Below, piece by piece: positions 7,022-14,910 of a stretch of 16,734 bases of DNA. The number at the start of each line of letters is the position of its first letter. The first letter of the stretch is position 1. Source of the stretch: Cyanobacteria bacterium HKST-UBA02 (GTDB taxonomy: Bacteria; Cyanobacteriota; Vampirovibrionia; Obscuribacterales; Obscuribacteraceae); contig JAGQHH010000008.1 of NCBI GenBank assembly GCA_020431945.1, positions 1 through 16,734 on the forward strand, written 5' to 3'. Under the pieces are notes generated by a model. That model worked only from the letters and a program-made list of their open reading frames with translations, did no database searches and was not told the origin of the DNA. Position numbers and translations under genes: made by a program.

Positions 7022-9180
7022 GAATTTTAAAGCACAGGACGATCACAATTGCCGCGCTATTGATTTTTCAGCCGATTTTTTCGAGTGCGGGTCTGGCTGC
7101 TGAAAATGCTGCAGAAGAAAATACAGCAGTAGAAAAATCGCAGACAGAAAAATCTTCGCAGCAAGTAAACGATCTGGTCCAGATTCTGGAAAAGGCCGAG
7201 AAAGCTTTTGCCGAAGGCGAGTATGACCAGGCCAGGCAAGAATATGCCCGACTGAAAGAGAGAGCACCGGATAACATTCTCGGCTATCTCGGTATCGGCA
7301 GGATAGACCTTTTGCAGGGCAAGAACATGGATGCCCTGGAGCAACTCAGCAAAGCTGTCGAGATCGCCCCTCACTCTCCCGATGCCCGATTCGAGCTCGG
7401 TTCGACCTATCTGGCCCTGGGAATGCTGGACGATGCCATCAAGCACCTCAAGATCGCCGCCGACATAAGCCCCCAGCGTCCGGAGATCCAGTACAAGCTC
7501 GCCAGTGCCCGGTCTCTGCTGGACGCCAGCTCGGTGAGCCCGGGAGCCTCCGCCCAGGATACCAGCGAAGCGCCGGCCAGTCCTGATGAGACCAGCAGTA
7601 TCAGCATCATTTACCGCCTGATCACCAGCGGCCGCCTGGAAGAGTCAGTGGAGCAGGCAATGAAAGCTGCCGAGGCGCATCCTGACAGCCCGAACCTGCA
7701 ATACCAGCTGGGCATGCTCTATAAGGCCCAGGGGGACATCAACCAGGCCCTGGTCCACTTCGAGAACGCTCTCACCCTCAATCCTCAGCATGTCCTGGCT
7801 CTGGATCAGATCGCCATGATCTATCTCGGCCAGAACAATTATGTAGCAGCTGAAAAAGTACTCGATTCATGGATCGCCCTGGATGCAGACGATCCTTCCG
7901 CCCAGTTCGGCAAGGCCTGGTGCCAGATCATGAAAGGGGACTTTGCCAGAGCCGAGAAGCATCTGACCAGGGCGGTGCAGCTCGATCCTAGGAATGTCGA
8001 ACTGCTCAACCATTACGGACTGGTGCTCAGAGAGCAGGGCGACGACGGTCGTGCCATGCGGATCTTCGAGCGCGCCCTCGATCTCAAACCCCAGGCGCGC
8101 TCACCGCGGCTGAATCTGGCGATGATTTATCTTGCCGACGACAAGGCAATGAAAGCTGACAATGTCATCGATCCCCTGCGCAGCCAGCAGATGCGCCGTC
8201 CTTTTTTCATGGCGGTCTCAGCCCTCTGTCACGCCAGGCTCGGTCAGCTCGAGGAAGCCATGAAAGAATCCGATGCCGCCTATAAGCTGGTGCCGGACAT
8301 GCCTGTAGCCATAGTGGCAAGGGCGGAAGTCCTGTCCCTGACAAAAGATCCGCAAGCCCTGCCGCTTCTCGAGCAAGCTCGAAAACGCTATCCGCGCAAC
8401 ATCCTGGTGTTGCAGGAGCTGGCCGAGTCCTACGCCAGAATCGGTGATTATCAAAAAGCCGAGGAATGTGCCCGGGAGTCTCTCACCCTCAACCAGGACA
8501 ATCTCAAAATGGCCGAGCTCCTGGTGGAGATTCTTGCAAGACAGGGCAAGGTGGAGGAAGCTTTCGAGTCGGCTTCTTCGATCAAGTATCCGGATGAGCG
8601 GAAAGTTCGCATGCTTCACGGCCGGGTCCTTGTTCTCGCCGACAAGAAGAAAGAAGCCGTGGCTTATTTCAAAGACCTGGTAGACAAAGACTCCGACGAT
8701 CTCGAAGCTGCCTACCGGCTGGCCGAGCTTTATTTCGAGGACGGAAAATACAAAGACGCCCGCAAATGTCTGGAGAACATTCTGGAAGAGGACCCGGGCA
8801 GGGAGAATTCGCGCCTGCTCCTGGCCCGTCTCCTGTACGAGACTCGCAAATACAAAGAAGCCCTGGGCGAGCTCAGCCATATCACCCCGGACTCCGAAGC
8901 CGGTCTTGCCACCAGCTGCATCGAAGCCCGGTGCCATTACCGGCTCAAGCAATATCGCCAGGCCATCAGTGGCTTCGCCGCCTGTATGAAAAACCGCGAT
9001 CTCGACCCGGAAGAGCTCATAATGTATGCCACCGCCCTGAAAGAAACCGGCGATCTCGATCAGGCAAAGAAAATGCTGGCCCGGGCCCGGGACAAGAATC
9101 CGGTGGACCGGAGCGTGCGTTCCCAGATCAAGAAACTGGAGCAAGACCTGCCGGCAGTGGCTGAAAACGGCGCCCGCTAA
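7018..9180 (+). CDS. Secreted multi-TPR protein
   Basis: A 720-residue protein. The N-terminus (MRILKHR then TITIAALLIFQPIFSSAGLA) is a Sec signal peptide with cleavage near residues 27-28. A charged Ala/Glu/Lys stretch leads into a first TPR block (about 51-165), with repeats such as AEGEYDQARQEYARLKERAP and GKNMDALEQLSKAVEIAPHS. A Ser/Ala/Pro linker (about 168-194) separates it from a long second block (about 195-710), including NQALVHFENALTLNP, ARAEKHLTRAVQLDPRN, GRAMRIFERALDLKP and GKYKDARKCLENILEEDP. No catalytic domain was seen. The ATG in ATGA with the mqnA stop is the only reasonable start; the frame runs open upstream inside mqnA but would lose the signal peptide. It is probably a periplasmic or surface scaffold. 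It lies 27 bp before a membrane kinase, suggesting a shared pathway. Confidence 0.88.
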   Translation: MRILKHRTITIAALLIFQPIFSSAGLAAENAAEENTAVEKSQTEKSSQQVNDLVQILEKAEKAFAEGEYDQARQEYARLKERAPDNILGYLGIGRIDLLQGKNMDALEQLSKAVEIAPHSPDARFELGSTYLALGMLDDAIKHLKIAADISPQRPEIQYKLASARSLLDASSVSPGASAQDTSEAPASPDETSSISIIYRLITSGRLEESVEQAMKAAEAHPDSPNLQYQLGMLYKAQGDINQALVHFENALTLNPQHVLALDQIAMIYLGQNNYVAAEKVLDSWIALDADDPSAQFGKAWCQIMKGDFARAEKHLTRAVQLDPRNVELLNHYGLVLREQGDDGRAMRIFERALDLKPQARSPRLNLAMIYLADDKAMKADNVIDPLRSQQMRRPFFMAVSALCHARLGQLEEAMKESDAAYKLVPDMPVAIVARAEVLSLTKDPQALPLLEQARKRYPRNILVLQELAESYARIGDYQKAEECARESLTLNQDNLKMAELLVEILARQGKVEEAFESASSIKYPDERKVRMLHGRVLVLADKKKEAVAYFKDLVDKDSDDLEAAYRLAELYFEDGKYKDARKCLENILEEDPGRENSRLLLARLLYETRKYKEALGELSHITPDSEAGLATSCIEARCHYRLKQYRQAISGFAACMKNRDLDPEELIMYATALKETGDLDQAKKMLARARDKNPVDRSVRSQIKKLEQDLPAVAENGAR

Positions 9181-9195
9181 TATGGACGACTGGTT

Positions 9196-9201
9196 TATAC
9201 T
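9196..9201 (+). promoter_or_regulatory. -10 element immediately before the kinase start
   Basis: TATACT (five of six to consensus) ends 6 bp before the kinase ATG, so transcription would begin at or next to the A of ATG. The 27-bp gap shows no Shine-Dalgarno. A good -35 is not visible. This fits a leaderless internal transcript. Confidence 0.35.
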
Positions 9202-9207
9202 AACGAT

Positions 9208-10431
9208 ATGGTTTTATCTTCCGGTCATTCGGACCAACCACAATTCCCATACGTTCTCAACCGTCGCTGGCAGGTCACGGACAAGCTCGGTCAGGGAGGA
9301 ATGGGAACCGTCTTCATGGCCCAGGATCTGAACCTTCCCAACCTCAGCGATCAGAAGCGCTCCTGCGTCGTCAAACAGCTCAAGGACGATTTCTTCAGGG
9401 AAGAGGACCGCGAAAAGGCCCTGCAATTCTTCATCCGAGAAGCTCAGGTCCTCGCCTCTCTTTCGCACCCGAATATAGTCAGGGTGCTCGACTTTTTCAC
9501 CCAGGACGGGCGCTCCTTCCTGGTCATGGAATATGTGGAGGGTCTCAACCTTCATGAGATGCTGGTGAAACGCCAGGAGCCTTTCGACGAGGAGAAAGTT
9601 CTCGAATGGGCCGTACAGATCTGCGATGTCCTCCATTACCTGCACACCCACAATCCTCCGGTGATCTATCGTGATCTGAAGCCCAGCAATATCATGATCG
9701 ACGTCATGGATCATGTGAAGCTGGTGGATTTCGGTATCGCCAGACCTTACGAGGATACCGAGGACAACACCCATGTCGTATCCCAGGGCTATTCGCCGCC
9801 CGAACAATACTGGGGAGCGGCCGATCCGCGCTCGGATATCTATGCTCTGGGATGCACCATGTATTTCCTGCTCACCGGTCAGGACCCGGCGGCTCTCACT
9901 GTAGCCGCTCCCCAGAAGCTCAATCCGGACGTTTCGGATCATCTCGACAGTATCATCCAGAGAGCTACCCAGCAGGATATCTGGAGCCGCTACCAGTCTG
10001 CCCTGGAGATGAAAGACGAGCTCACCTTCCCCCGGGAGAAGCATACCGCCGGAAGACCGCGTCCGCTGCTGGTCGCCTGCCTTCTGATTGTTTTGTCCGG
10101 TCTTTTTCTCGGCGGTCTCAAGGTTCTCGCCATGCTGAGCGAGCAGATGCAGACCGCTCAAAAGAATGTCACCGAATACAGTGCTGAGCGCGAGGCCCTG
10201 GAAGCCGATCGCAAACGAATCGAAGCCGAAAGAGAAGAGTTGAAGAAGGCCAAGATGTCCATCTTCCAGAACGCCCTCCAGGCAGCAACCGGCAACAACT
10301 CTAATTCCGGCTCCAGTTCCGGGCCCAATCCCGGTTCAAGCGCCCCGGCAGCGAGCGCCAGCCTTCCGAAATTTCCTAATTTTCAAGAAAGCGACGAGAT
10401 CGAGCTTACCGATCCAGAGGGTCTGAAGTAA
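9208..10431 (+). CDS. Transmembrane Ser/Thr protein kinase (Hanks type) with extracytoplasmic coiled coil
   Basis: A 407-residue protein with an N-terminal kinase domain (about 20-275). It has a complete catalytic set: glycine loop GQGGMGTVF (28-36 region), ATP-anchoring K56 in CVVKQL, helix-C E78, catalytic loop YRDLKPSN (154-161; Tyr replaces the usual His), metal-binding DFG 174-176, and GYSPPEQY (194-201) for the APE region. A single hydrophobic segment (about 287-309) places the rest outside. That part is a charged coiled coil (about 312-350) and a Ser/Gly/Pro/Asn linker (362-386), ending in an acidic tail. There are no PASTA repeats, so the sensor is unlike PknB. It likely phosphorylates cytoplasmic partners in response to envelope signals. 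The ATG lacks a ribosome binding site. The LRR gene follows directly. Confidence 0.93.
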   Translation: MVLSSGHSDQPQFPYVLNRRWQVTDKLGQGGMGTVFMAQDLNLPNLSDQKRSCVVKQLKDDFFREEDREKALQFFIREAQVLASLSHPNIVRVLDFFTQDGRSFLVMEYVEGLNLHEMLVKRQEPFDEEKVLEWAVQICDVLHYLHTHNPPVIYRDLKPSNIMIDVMDHVKLVDFGIARPYEDTEDNTHVVSQGYSPPEQYWGAADPRSDIYALGCTMYFLLTGQDPAALTVAAPQKLNPDVSDHLDSIIQRATQQDIWSRYQSALEMKDELTFPREKHTAGRPRPLLVACLLIVLSGLFLGGLKVLAMLSEQMQTAQKNVTEYSAEREALEADRKRIEAEREELKKAKMSIFQNALQAATGNNSNSGSSSGPNPGSSAPAASASLPKFPNFQESDEIELTDPEGLK

Positions 10432-10436
10432 CCTGC

Positions 10437-10442
10437 AGGAGG
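10437..10442 (+). promoter_or_regulatory. Perfect AGGAGG ribosome binding site before a CTG codon
   Basis: AGGAGG lies 5 nt upstream of an in-frame CTG at 10448, the same spacing as GAGGAG to the TTG of mqnA. No ATG, GTG or TTG lies in the LRR frame between the upstream stop (10424-10426) and ATG 10505. This site therefore decides for a CTG start. Confidence 0.6.
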
Positions 10443-10447
10443 TCGAC

Positions 10448-11476
10448 CTGGCCGGAAAGGACCAAGCGGGCGGCAAGAGCAAATCCCAGCAACGCCGGGA
10501 TTTCATGCTCGTTTGTCTATTCGGGCTCCTGCTTCTTGCCGGCACCATATATGCCGTCACCCGGGTGGTCAATCAGTCCGAAGAGCATATCGAAGAGATC
10601 AAGAGCATTCATGTAGCAGGCACCCGGGGCTCGGAAAACAAGCTCAAAGAGTCGGAGGCGGACCGCGCTCTCAGGCTGGAGATAAACAAATCTCTCAGCG
10701 CCGAGAGGCTCTCCGCGGACTATTATGAGCTCAACGACGATTCCCTGGTCCGGCTCGAGCAGATGAAAAGACTCAAGGATCTCAGTCTCGGCTTCACCAG
10801 AGTCTCGGACCGGGGGGTCGAGCATATCGCCAGGCTCCCTCTTGTCAAACTCAACCTCACCGAAACCCGCATAACCGATAAGGGTCTGGAAGTCATAGCC
10901 AGGATCAAGACCCTGACGGTTCTGAATCTCGGTTCGACCGCGATCACCGATGAGGGCATGAACTATCTGAACAAACTGGCGAATCTCAACAACCTGACTA
11001 TCGCCAACGCAAAAATAAGCGATAAGGGCATCGCAACCATTGCTCCCGCTCTGAAGCACCTGACACATTTGAACATCGCCAATACCTTCATCACCAGAAA
11101 TTGCCTGCCCAGCCTGGCCAGGATGAAGGAGCTGCGAGGCCTGATCATAGACGGCACCGAGATAAGAGGCGGAGATCTGGGGTGCCTGGCGGGTAAAGTC
11201 GATCTCGAAAGTCTGTGCATGGAGAACTGCCACGTCACCGACAGCGATATCAAGCTCTTCGTCGAAGGATTTCCGCACCTGGTTCATTTGAACATCTCAG
11301 GAACCAGGGTCACTGACGAGGGAATCAAGAGTCTTGAGTCGCTCGCGAATCTGAGACTCCTCCAGGTCAAAAGGATGCCAGCCTTATCCAAGCAAGCGCT
11401 TGACAGGCTGAAGAAAGGAAAACCTGCCCTGACGATAGATCAGGGCCTGGTGAATTTGGATAACATATTCAAATGA
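10448..11476 (+). CDS. Membrane-anchored leucine-rich-repeat protein, probable CTG start
   Basis: With a CTG start the protein has 342 residues; the first ATG (10505) gives 323. The CTG is favoured because it follows a perfect AGGAGG by 5 nt and because the extra 19 residues (AGKDQAGGKSKSQQRRDF after the start) give a positively charged cytoplasmic tail before the hydrophobic anchor (MLVCLFGLLLLAGTIYAV). From ATG 10505 the anchor would have no charged n-region. A linker follows, and then about nine LRRs of 23-25 residues, with units such as LKDLSLGFTRVSDRG, LVKLNLTETRITDKGLEVI, LTVLNLGSTAITDEGMNYL and LVHLNISGTRVTDEGIKSL. The LxxLxLxxTxITDxG type resembles the Cys-containing/ribonuclease-inhibitor-like class. 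Such domains bind proteins. It would sit outside the membrane beside the kinase's outer part. Its stop overlaps the next ATG. Confidence 0.85.
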   Translation: MAGKDQAGGKSKSQQRRDFMLVCLFGLLLLAGTIYAVTRVVNQSEEHIEEIKSIHVAGTRGSENKLKESEADRALRLEINKSLSAERLSADYYELNDDSLVRLEQMKRLKDLSLGFTRVSDRGVEHIARLPLVKLNLTETRITDKGLEVIARIKTLTVLNLGSTAITDEGMNYLNKLANLNNLTIANAKISDKGIATIAPALKHLTHLNIANTFITRNCLPSLARMKELRGLIIDGTEIRGGDLGCLAGKVDLESLCMENCHVTDSDIKLFVEGFPHLVHLNISGTRVTDEGIKSLESLANLRLLQVKRMPALSKQALDRLKKGKPALTIDQGLVNLDNIFK

Positions 11477-13233
11477 ATCAGAACAGCAAGTTAGGACTCT
11501 GCCTGCCGGCTCATATAGCGATTCTCGCCCTCTTTTTCGGTCTCACTCTAGCCACCTTCCCGACGGTGGAGAGCCTGTCCGGTCTGCATGTGGGCTTTGC
11601 GGTACAGGAGACTGTCCCGGCCGCCTTCGCGCGCCTGCTGATTTTTCTGCCCCTGGCACTCTTGATCTCCCTGGGCCGCACCCATCTGGATCGCCGCATA
11701 GCCAGCGCATCCGAGCCGAATTTCAACGTCATAAGCGCCCTGATGGCGGTCCTGATTTTTTATACGGCACTGCGGGGAGTGCTCCAGTTTCCGATCTGCG
11801 GGGACGACTCGTTCATAGACTTTCGCTATGTCAAAAACTGGGTCGAAGGAATCAGCTTCGATTACAACCCCGGCGAGAGGGTCCTGGGCTTCACTTCCTA
11901 TATACATGTAGCCTTGCTCGCTGTTCTGAGCCGGCTCTTTGCCGATCTCGATCTGCCGGTTCTGGCTCAACTAACCAATGTTTTTTTCGCCATGACCAAT
12001 CTGGCGCTTATCTATTTTTTCATCCTCGATCTCTATAAGAGCCGCCTCGCCGGTCTCCTCGCTGCTTCCGTCTATGCTTTCGATCCCTTCACCACTCAGC
12101 AGATGATTTTCGGCAAGGAAGCCCATATTCTCATCACTCTTCTGGTCCTCTCCCTCTGGGCTATTTTCAGAGAAAGACCGAGATCGCTTGCCTGGCTCGC
12201 CTGCCTGATTCCTTTCGTGCGTCCGGAAGGCGCTGTCTATAGCCTGGTCTGTTTTATCTGGTCCCTCAAGTCTAACGGCAAAAAAGCGCTCCTCATCTGG
12301 CTACCGCCGGTGGCGACCGCCACTCTCTTTCTAGCCGGAGTCCTTCTCTATTTCGGCACCATAGTTCCCCACGGGATGATCGCCAAGCTCGCCATGTTCT
12401 ATCCGTCGAGCTACCCGAAGGTTTTTTTCATGGCTCTCTGGATGATGGGCACCGGCACCATAATCCCGCGTTATTACGTGGCCACGCCGGGGCTTTATTA
12501 CGGTCTGGGTTGCTCGATCTTCGGAATGCTTATCTTCGGCGCTTTCGCTGTCTATGCCTTTAAAGCGAGATTGAAAGTGATCCCCCTCTATCTCATCACT
12601 CTCTTTTTGTATCTGGCAATTTTCGCTTATAAAAATCCCGAAGCCTTCAGCTGGTATCTGGCCTGGTTCGCGCTCTTTCCGGTATTTCTCGTGGCCACTC
12701 TTGTGTCTTCCGCCGAGCGGCTTAAGCCCCGGGGCATCAAGCTCGTTGCTTGCGGGCTAGCCCTTGCTGCCTTTCTCGGTTCCCAGGTGAGCCAGCAAGT
12801 GATCAGACCCGTGCCGGCGCTGTCTGCCATCGCTTTCGACTGGAGCCCCGAATTTGATCGCATGATCAAATTCGATCAGGCTCTTGCCGCCCTGAACCAC
12901 GAGCAGGGAGGAGAGCGGGCTCTTCTTGCCACTCCGGAGATCGGCTATATAGGCTTTCATCATCCGGGTCCTATCCTCGATCTGGCAGGTCTGCTCTCGC
13001 CCCGGGTGATCAAATACGGTCACCCGCCCCTTTCGCAACGCACAGACAACAAGGCCCTCGAGATCAACCCCGCGATTGTCGCCGATCTGAAACCCCCTTA
13101 TATAGTCTCCCTGGAGGTCTTCTGCCGCCTGCTCATGCAGGAGGACTTTTTCAAGAAAGAATACCGGGTCCTGGAATTCTTCCCGAACAAGTGGGCCGGT
13201 TCCCAGGGTATTTATCTGTTCAAGCGCAATTAG
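11473..13233 (+). CDS. Polytopic GT-C type glycosyltransferase (function unassigned)
   Basis: A 586-residue membrane protein with about ten or more hydrophobic helices and a soluble C-terminal region (about 450-586). After the second hydrophobic region comes GDDSFIDFRYVKNWVEGISF (110-129), then DYNPGERVLGFTSY. This is the pattern DDA(F/Y)ISFRYxRNxxxGxGLVxNPGERVEGYTN of lipid-linked-sugar glycosyltransferases of the GT-C fold. D111/D112 are the expected catalytic or metal-binding acids in the first external loop. Such enzymes transfer sugars from polyprenyl-phosphate donors to glycans or proteins on the outer face of the membrane. Acceptor and sugar cannot be inferred. The ATG overlaps the LRR stop (ATGA, 11473-11476), so the two are probably translated together. 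Confidence 0.82.
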   Translation: MNQNSKLGLCLPAHIAILALFFGLTLATFPTVESLSGLHVGFAVQETVPAAFARLLIFLPLALLISLGRTHLDRRIASASEPNFNVISALMAVLIFYTALRGVLQFPICGDDSFIDFRYVKNWVEGISFDYNPGERVLGFTSYIHVALLAVLSRLFADLDLPVLAQLTNVFFAMTNLALIYFFILDLYKSRLAGLLAASVYAFDPFTTQQMIFGKEAHILITLLVLSLWAIFRERPRSLAWLACLIPFVRPEGAVYSLVCFIWSLKSNGKKALLIWLPPVATATLFLAGVLLYFGTIVPHGMIAKLAMFYPSSYPKVFFMALWMMGTGTIIPRYYVATPGLYYGLGCSIFGMLIFGAFAVYAFKARLKVIPLYLITLFLYLAIFAYKNPEAFSWYLAWFALFPVFLVATLVSSAERLKPRGIKLVACGLALAAFLGSQVSQQVIRPVPALSAIAFDWSPEFDRMIKFDQALAALNHEQGGERALLATPEIGYIGFHHPGPILDLAGLLSPRVIKYGHPPLSQRTDNKALEINPAIVADLKPPYIVSLEVFCRLLMQEDFFKKEYRVLEFFPNKWAGSQGIYLFKRN

Positions 13234-13238
13234 ATGTC

Positions 13239-13247
13239 TGCTAAACT
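13239..13247 (+). promoter_or_regulatory. Extended -10 element before the ybaK-like gene
   Basis: TGC-TAAACT is a TGn-type extended -10 (hexamer 13242-13247). It ends 9 bp before the ATG at 13257, which has no ribosome binding site. Transcription would start about 0-3 nt before the codon. TTCAAG at 13219-13224 is a poor -35. Confidence 0.35.
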
Positions 13248-13256
13248 GTCATCCTT

Positions 13257-13754
13257 ATGGATGAAGAAAGCAGAGTTTGCCTGCCCTGCCACGCTTACTT
13301 AGATCAGCGTCAGCTGCCCTACAAGCGATGCAGTTTTTCCCCCGCCACCGAGAAAGGTGCCGCCAATGTGGCCCGGGCTATCGGGCTGAAAGAGAGACAG
13401 GCGGTCAAGACCCTGATTTTCGAGACCGGTGAGGGCGAATCTCTTCTGATCATGCTGGGCGGTGACCAGAACGCCATCTCGGGGCTCCTGAAAAAAGCCA
13501 TCGGTTCTCGCAATATCAAGCTGGCATCACCGGAAAAAGTGAAAGAGCTCACCGGTTATGTAATCGGCTCTATTCCGCCTTTTCACTGGCAGCCCGAGGG
13601 CTTTCGCACGATCATCGAAGCCAGCCTCATGGACGAGCCTGTGCTGGGAGTCGGAACCGGCTCCTGGGGCGAGGAGATTTTAATCGAGCCTCCGGTGCTT
13701 GTAGAAGCCAGTAACGCCCGTGTTGAAAATCTGACAATAAAGAAGGAGCAATAA
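13257..13754 (+). CDS. ybaK: YbaK/ProX-type aminoacyl-tRNA deacylase
   Basis: A 165-residue single-domain protein of the trans-editing deacylase family, which hydrolyses mischarged aminoacyl-tRNAs (Cys-tRNA-Pro or Ala-tRNA-Pro types). It shows the N-terminal region YLDQRQLPYKRCSFSPATEK, the expected catalytic-site lysine K51 in RQAVKTLIF, LGGDQNAISGLLKKAIGSRN, the family block LTGYVIGSIPPFHW (98-111), and the C-terminal GVGTGSWGEEILIEPPVLVE. The substrate cannot be told from sequence. The start has no Shine-Dalgarno but has an extended -10 just upstream, so it may have its own near-leaderless promoter. Its TAA overlaps the next ATG (TAATG). Confidence 0.88.
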   Translation: MDEESRVCLPCHAYLDQRQLPYKRCSFSPATEKGAANVARAIGLKERQAVKTLIFETGEGESLLIMLGGDQNAISGLLKKAIGSRNIKLASPEKVKELTGYVIGSIPPFHWQPEGFRTIIEASLMDEPVLGVGTGSWGEEILIEPPVLVEASNARVENLTIKKEQ

Positions 13755-14074
13755 TGCAATTCGTGGTAATCGGCTATGACGGCGAAGACGAGCAGGCCCT
13801 GGAGCGCCGCCTGGCGGCCAGGGAAGCTCATCTGGCCATGGGCGACCGGATGCGGGACGACGGCACCATGCTCTACGGCGCCGCTATCCTCGATGACGAG
13901 GAAAAAATGGTGGGCTCGGTGATTGTTCTGGAGATGGATTCCAGAGCCGATGTAGACCGCTGGCTTTCGGAAGAGCCCTATGTCCGGGGCGACGTCTGGA
14001 AAAAAATCGAGGTGCGCCCGGCTCGGGTCGGTCCCAGCTTCGCCAATCTCAAGGCGGTCAGGGCGACTACTTGA
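13754..14074 (+). CDS. YciI-like (YCII) family protein
   Basis: A 106-residue protein with the dimeric ferredoxin-like YCII plan: beta strand QFVVIGYDG, helix with the conserved His in LAAREAHLAMGDRM, GTMLYGAAILDDE, the strand MVGSVIVLEM, then DVDRWLSEEPYVRGDVWKKI, which matches the family's (A/D)xxxxxxDPYxxxG(V/L)W block. Many members have no known function; some act in aromatic degradation. The ATG is preceded by AGAAGGAG with 5 nt spacing and overlaps the preceding stop by one base. The 3' end overlaps the convergent uppP gene by 8 bp. Confidence 0.87.
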   Translation: MQFVVIGYDGEDEQALERRLAAREAHLAMGDRMRDDGTMLYGAAILDDEEKMVGSVIVLEMDSRADVDRWLSEEPYVRGDVWKKIEVRPARVGPSFANLKAVRATT

Positions 14075-14909
14075 TCAGGTGCATCGACGAAGCGGCAATC
14101 ACCGCTATGCCGAAGATCACCCGGTAGACGACGAAAACCCAGGTAGAGTGTTTTTCGAGAAACTTGATCATCCAGTCGATGGCCAGATAGCTGACCACCG
14201 TCGATGCCACCAGACCGATGGCCAGGGCAGGCAGGCCGGAATCGCCGATGCCTACCTCGAAAAGCTCTTTGAGCTCCACCAGACCGGAGAGCACGATAGC
14301 GGGTATGCCCAGGAGAAAACTGAACCGGGCGGCATCGGCGCGATTGAGACCGAGAAGCATGGCGGCCGTCAGGGTAGAGCCGCTCCTGGAACAGCCCGGG
14401 ATCAGAGCGAAAGCCTGACCGATCCCGACAAGCAGTCCGTCCAGCACTCCCATATTGCCGAGATTGCGTTTTCTCTTGCCCAGCAATTCGGCGACTATCA
14501 GCAAGAGCCCCATGAAGATGGAAGCGGTGCCTACCAGCCAGAGGGCTCGCAGGGGGCTGTCGGATTGCTCGAGCACTTTCTTTACCAGTAGCCCGATCAC
14601 ACAAATCGGGGCGGTACCGATTATGATACCGAAAGCAAGTCGGCAATCCTCGGCGCCATAGTCGCGCTCTTTCAAAGCAGTGATGGTGCCCAGGCTGATC
14701 CGAATCAAATAGTGCCAGAAATAGGCGATCACTGCCACCACCGAGCCGAGTTGCAGAACCGCCGAATACGCTGCGCCGGGATCGCCCCAGCCAAGCACCG
14801 CCGGCACCACTCGCAAGTGAGCGCTGCTGCTGATCGGCAGAAACTCCGTCAGACCCTGCACCACTCCAAGAACCGTAGCTTCGATAATCGAAATCGAATG
14901 TGATACCAT
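14067..14909 (-). CDS. uppP: Undecaprenyl-diphosphatase (UppP/BacA)
   Basis: Integral membrane phosphatase that converts undecaprenyl diphosphate to the monophosphate, recycling the lipid carrier for peptidoglycan and other surface polymers. It can raise bacitracin resistance. At 280 residues it has the usual length and about eight hydrophobic helices. Both catalytic motifs are present: the (E/Q)xxxE motif as QGLTEFLPISSSAHL (18-32; the Gln variant) and PGCSRSGST (171-179). The ATG lies one base after the PilZ gene stop, so the pair is likely coupled. A GT-C transferase using polyprenyl-linked donors lies on the other strand nearby; a functional link is possible but unproven. Confidence 0.95.
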   Translation of the reverse strand: MVSHSISIIEATVLGVVQGLTEFLPISSSAHLRVVPAVLGWGDPGAAYSAVLQLGSVVAVIAYFWHYLIRISLGTITALKERDYGAEDCRLAFGIIIGTAPICVIGLLVKKVLEQSDSPLRALWLVGTASIFMGLLLIVAELLGKRKRNLGNMGVLDGLLVGIGQAFALIPGCSRSGSTLTAAMLLGLNRADAARFSFLLGIPAIVLSGLVELKELFEVGIGDSGLPALAIGLVASTVVSYLAIDWMIKFLEKHSTWVFVVYRVIFGIAVIAASSMHLIK

Positions 14910-14910
14910 C

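Noticed and set aside
8218..9144. 308-codon minus-strand frame inside the TPR gene
   Set aside because: Antisense to well-formed TPR repeats, with no motif of its own.
9214..10161. 315-codon minus-strand frame inside the kinase gene
   Set aside because: Antisense to a kinase with a complete catalytic set; a codon-bias shadow.
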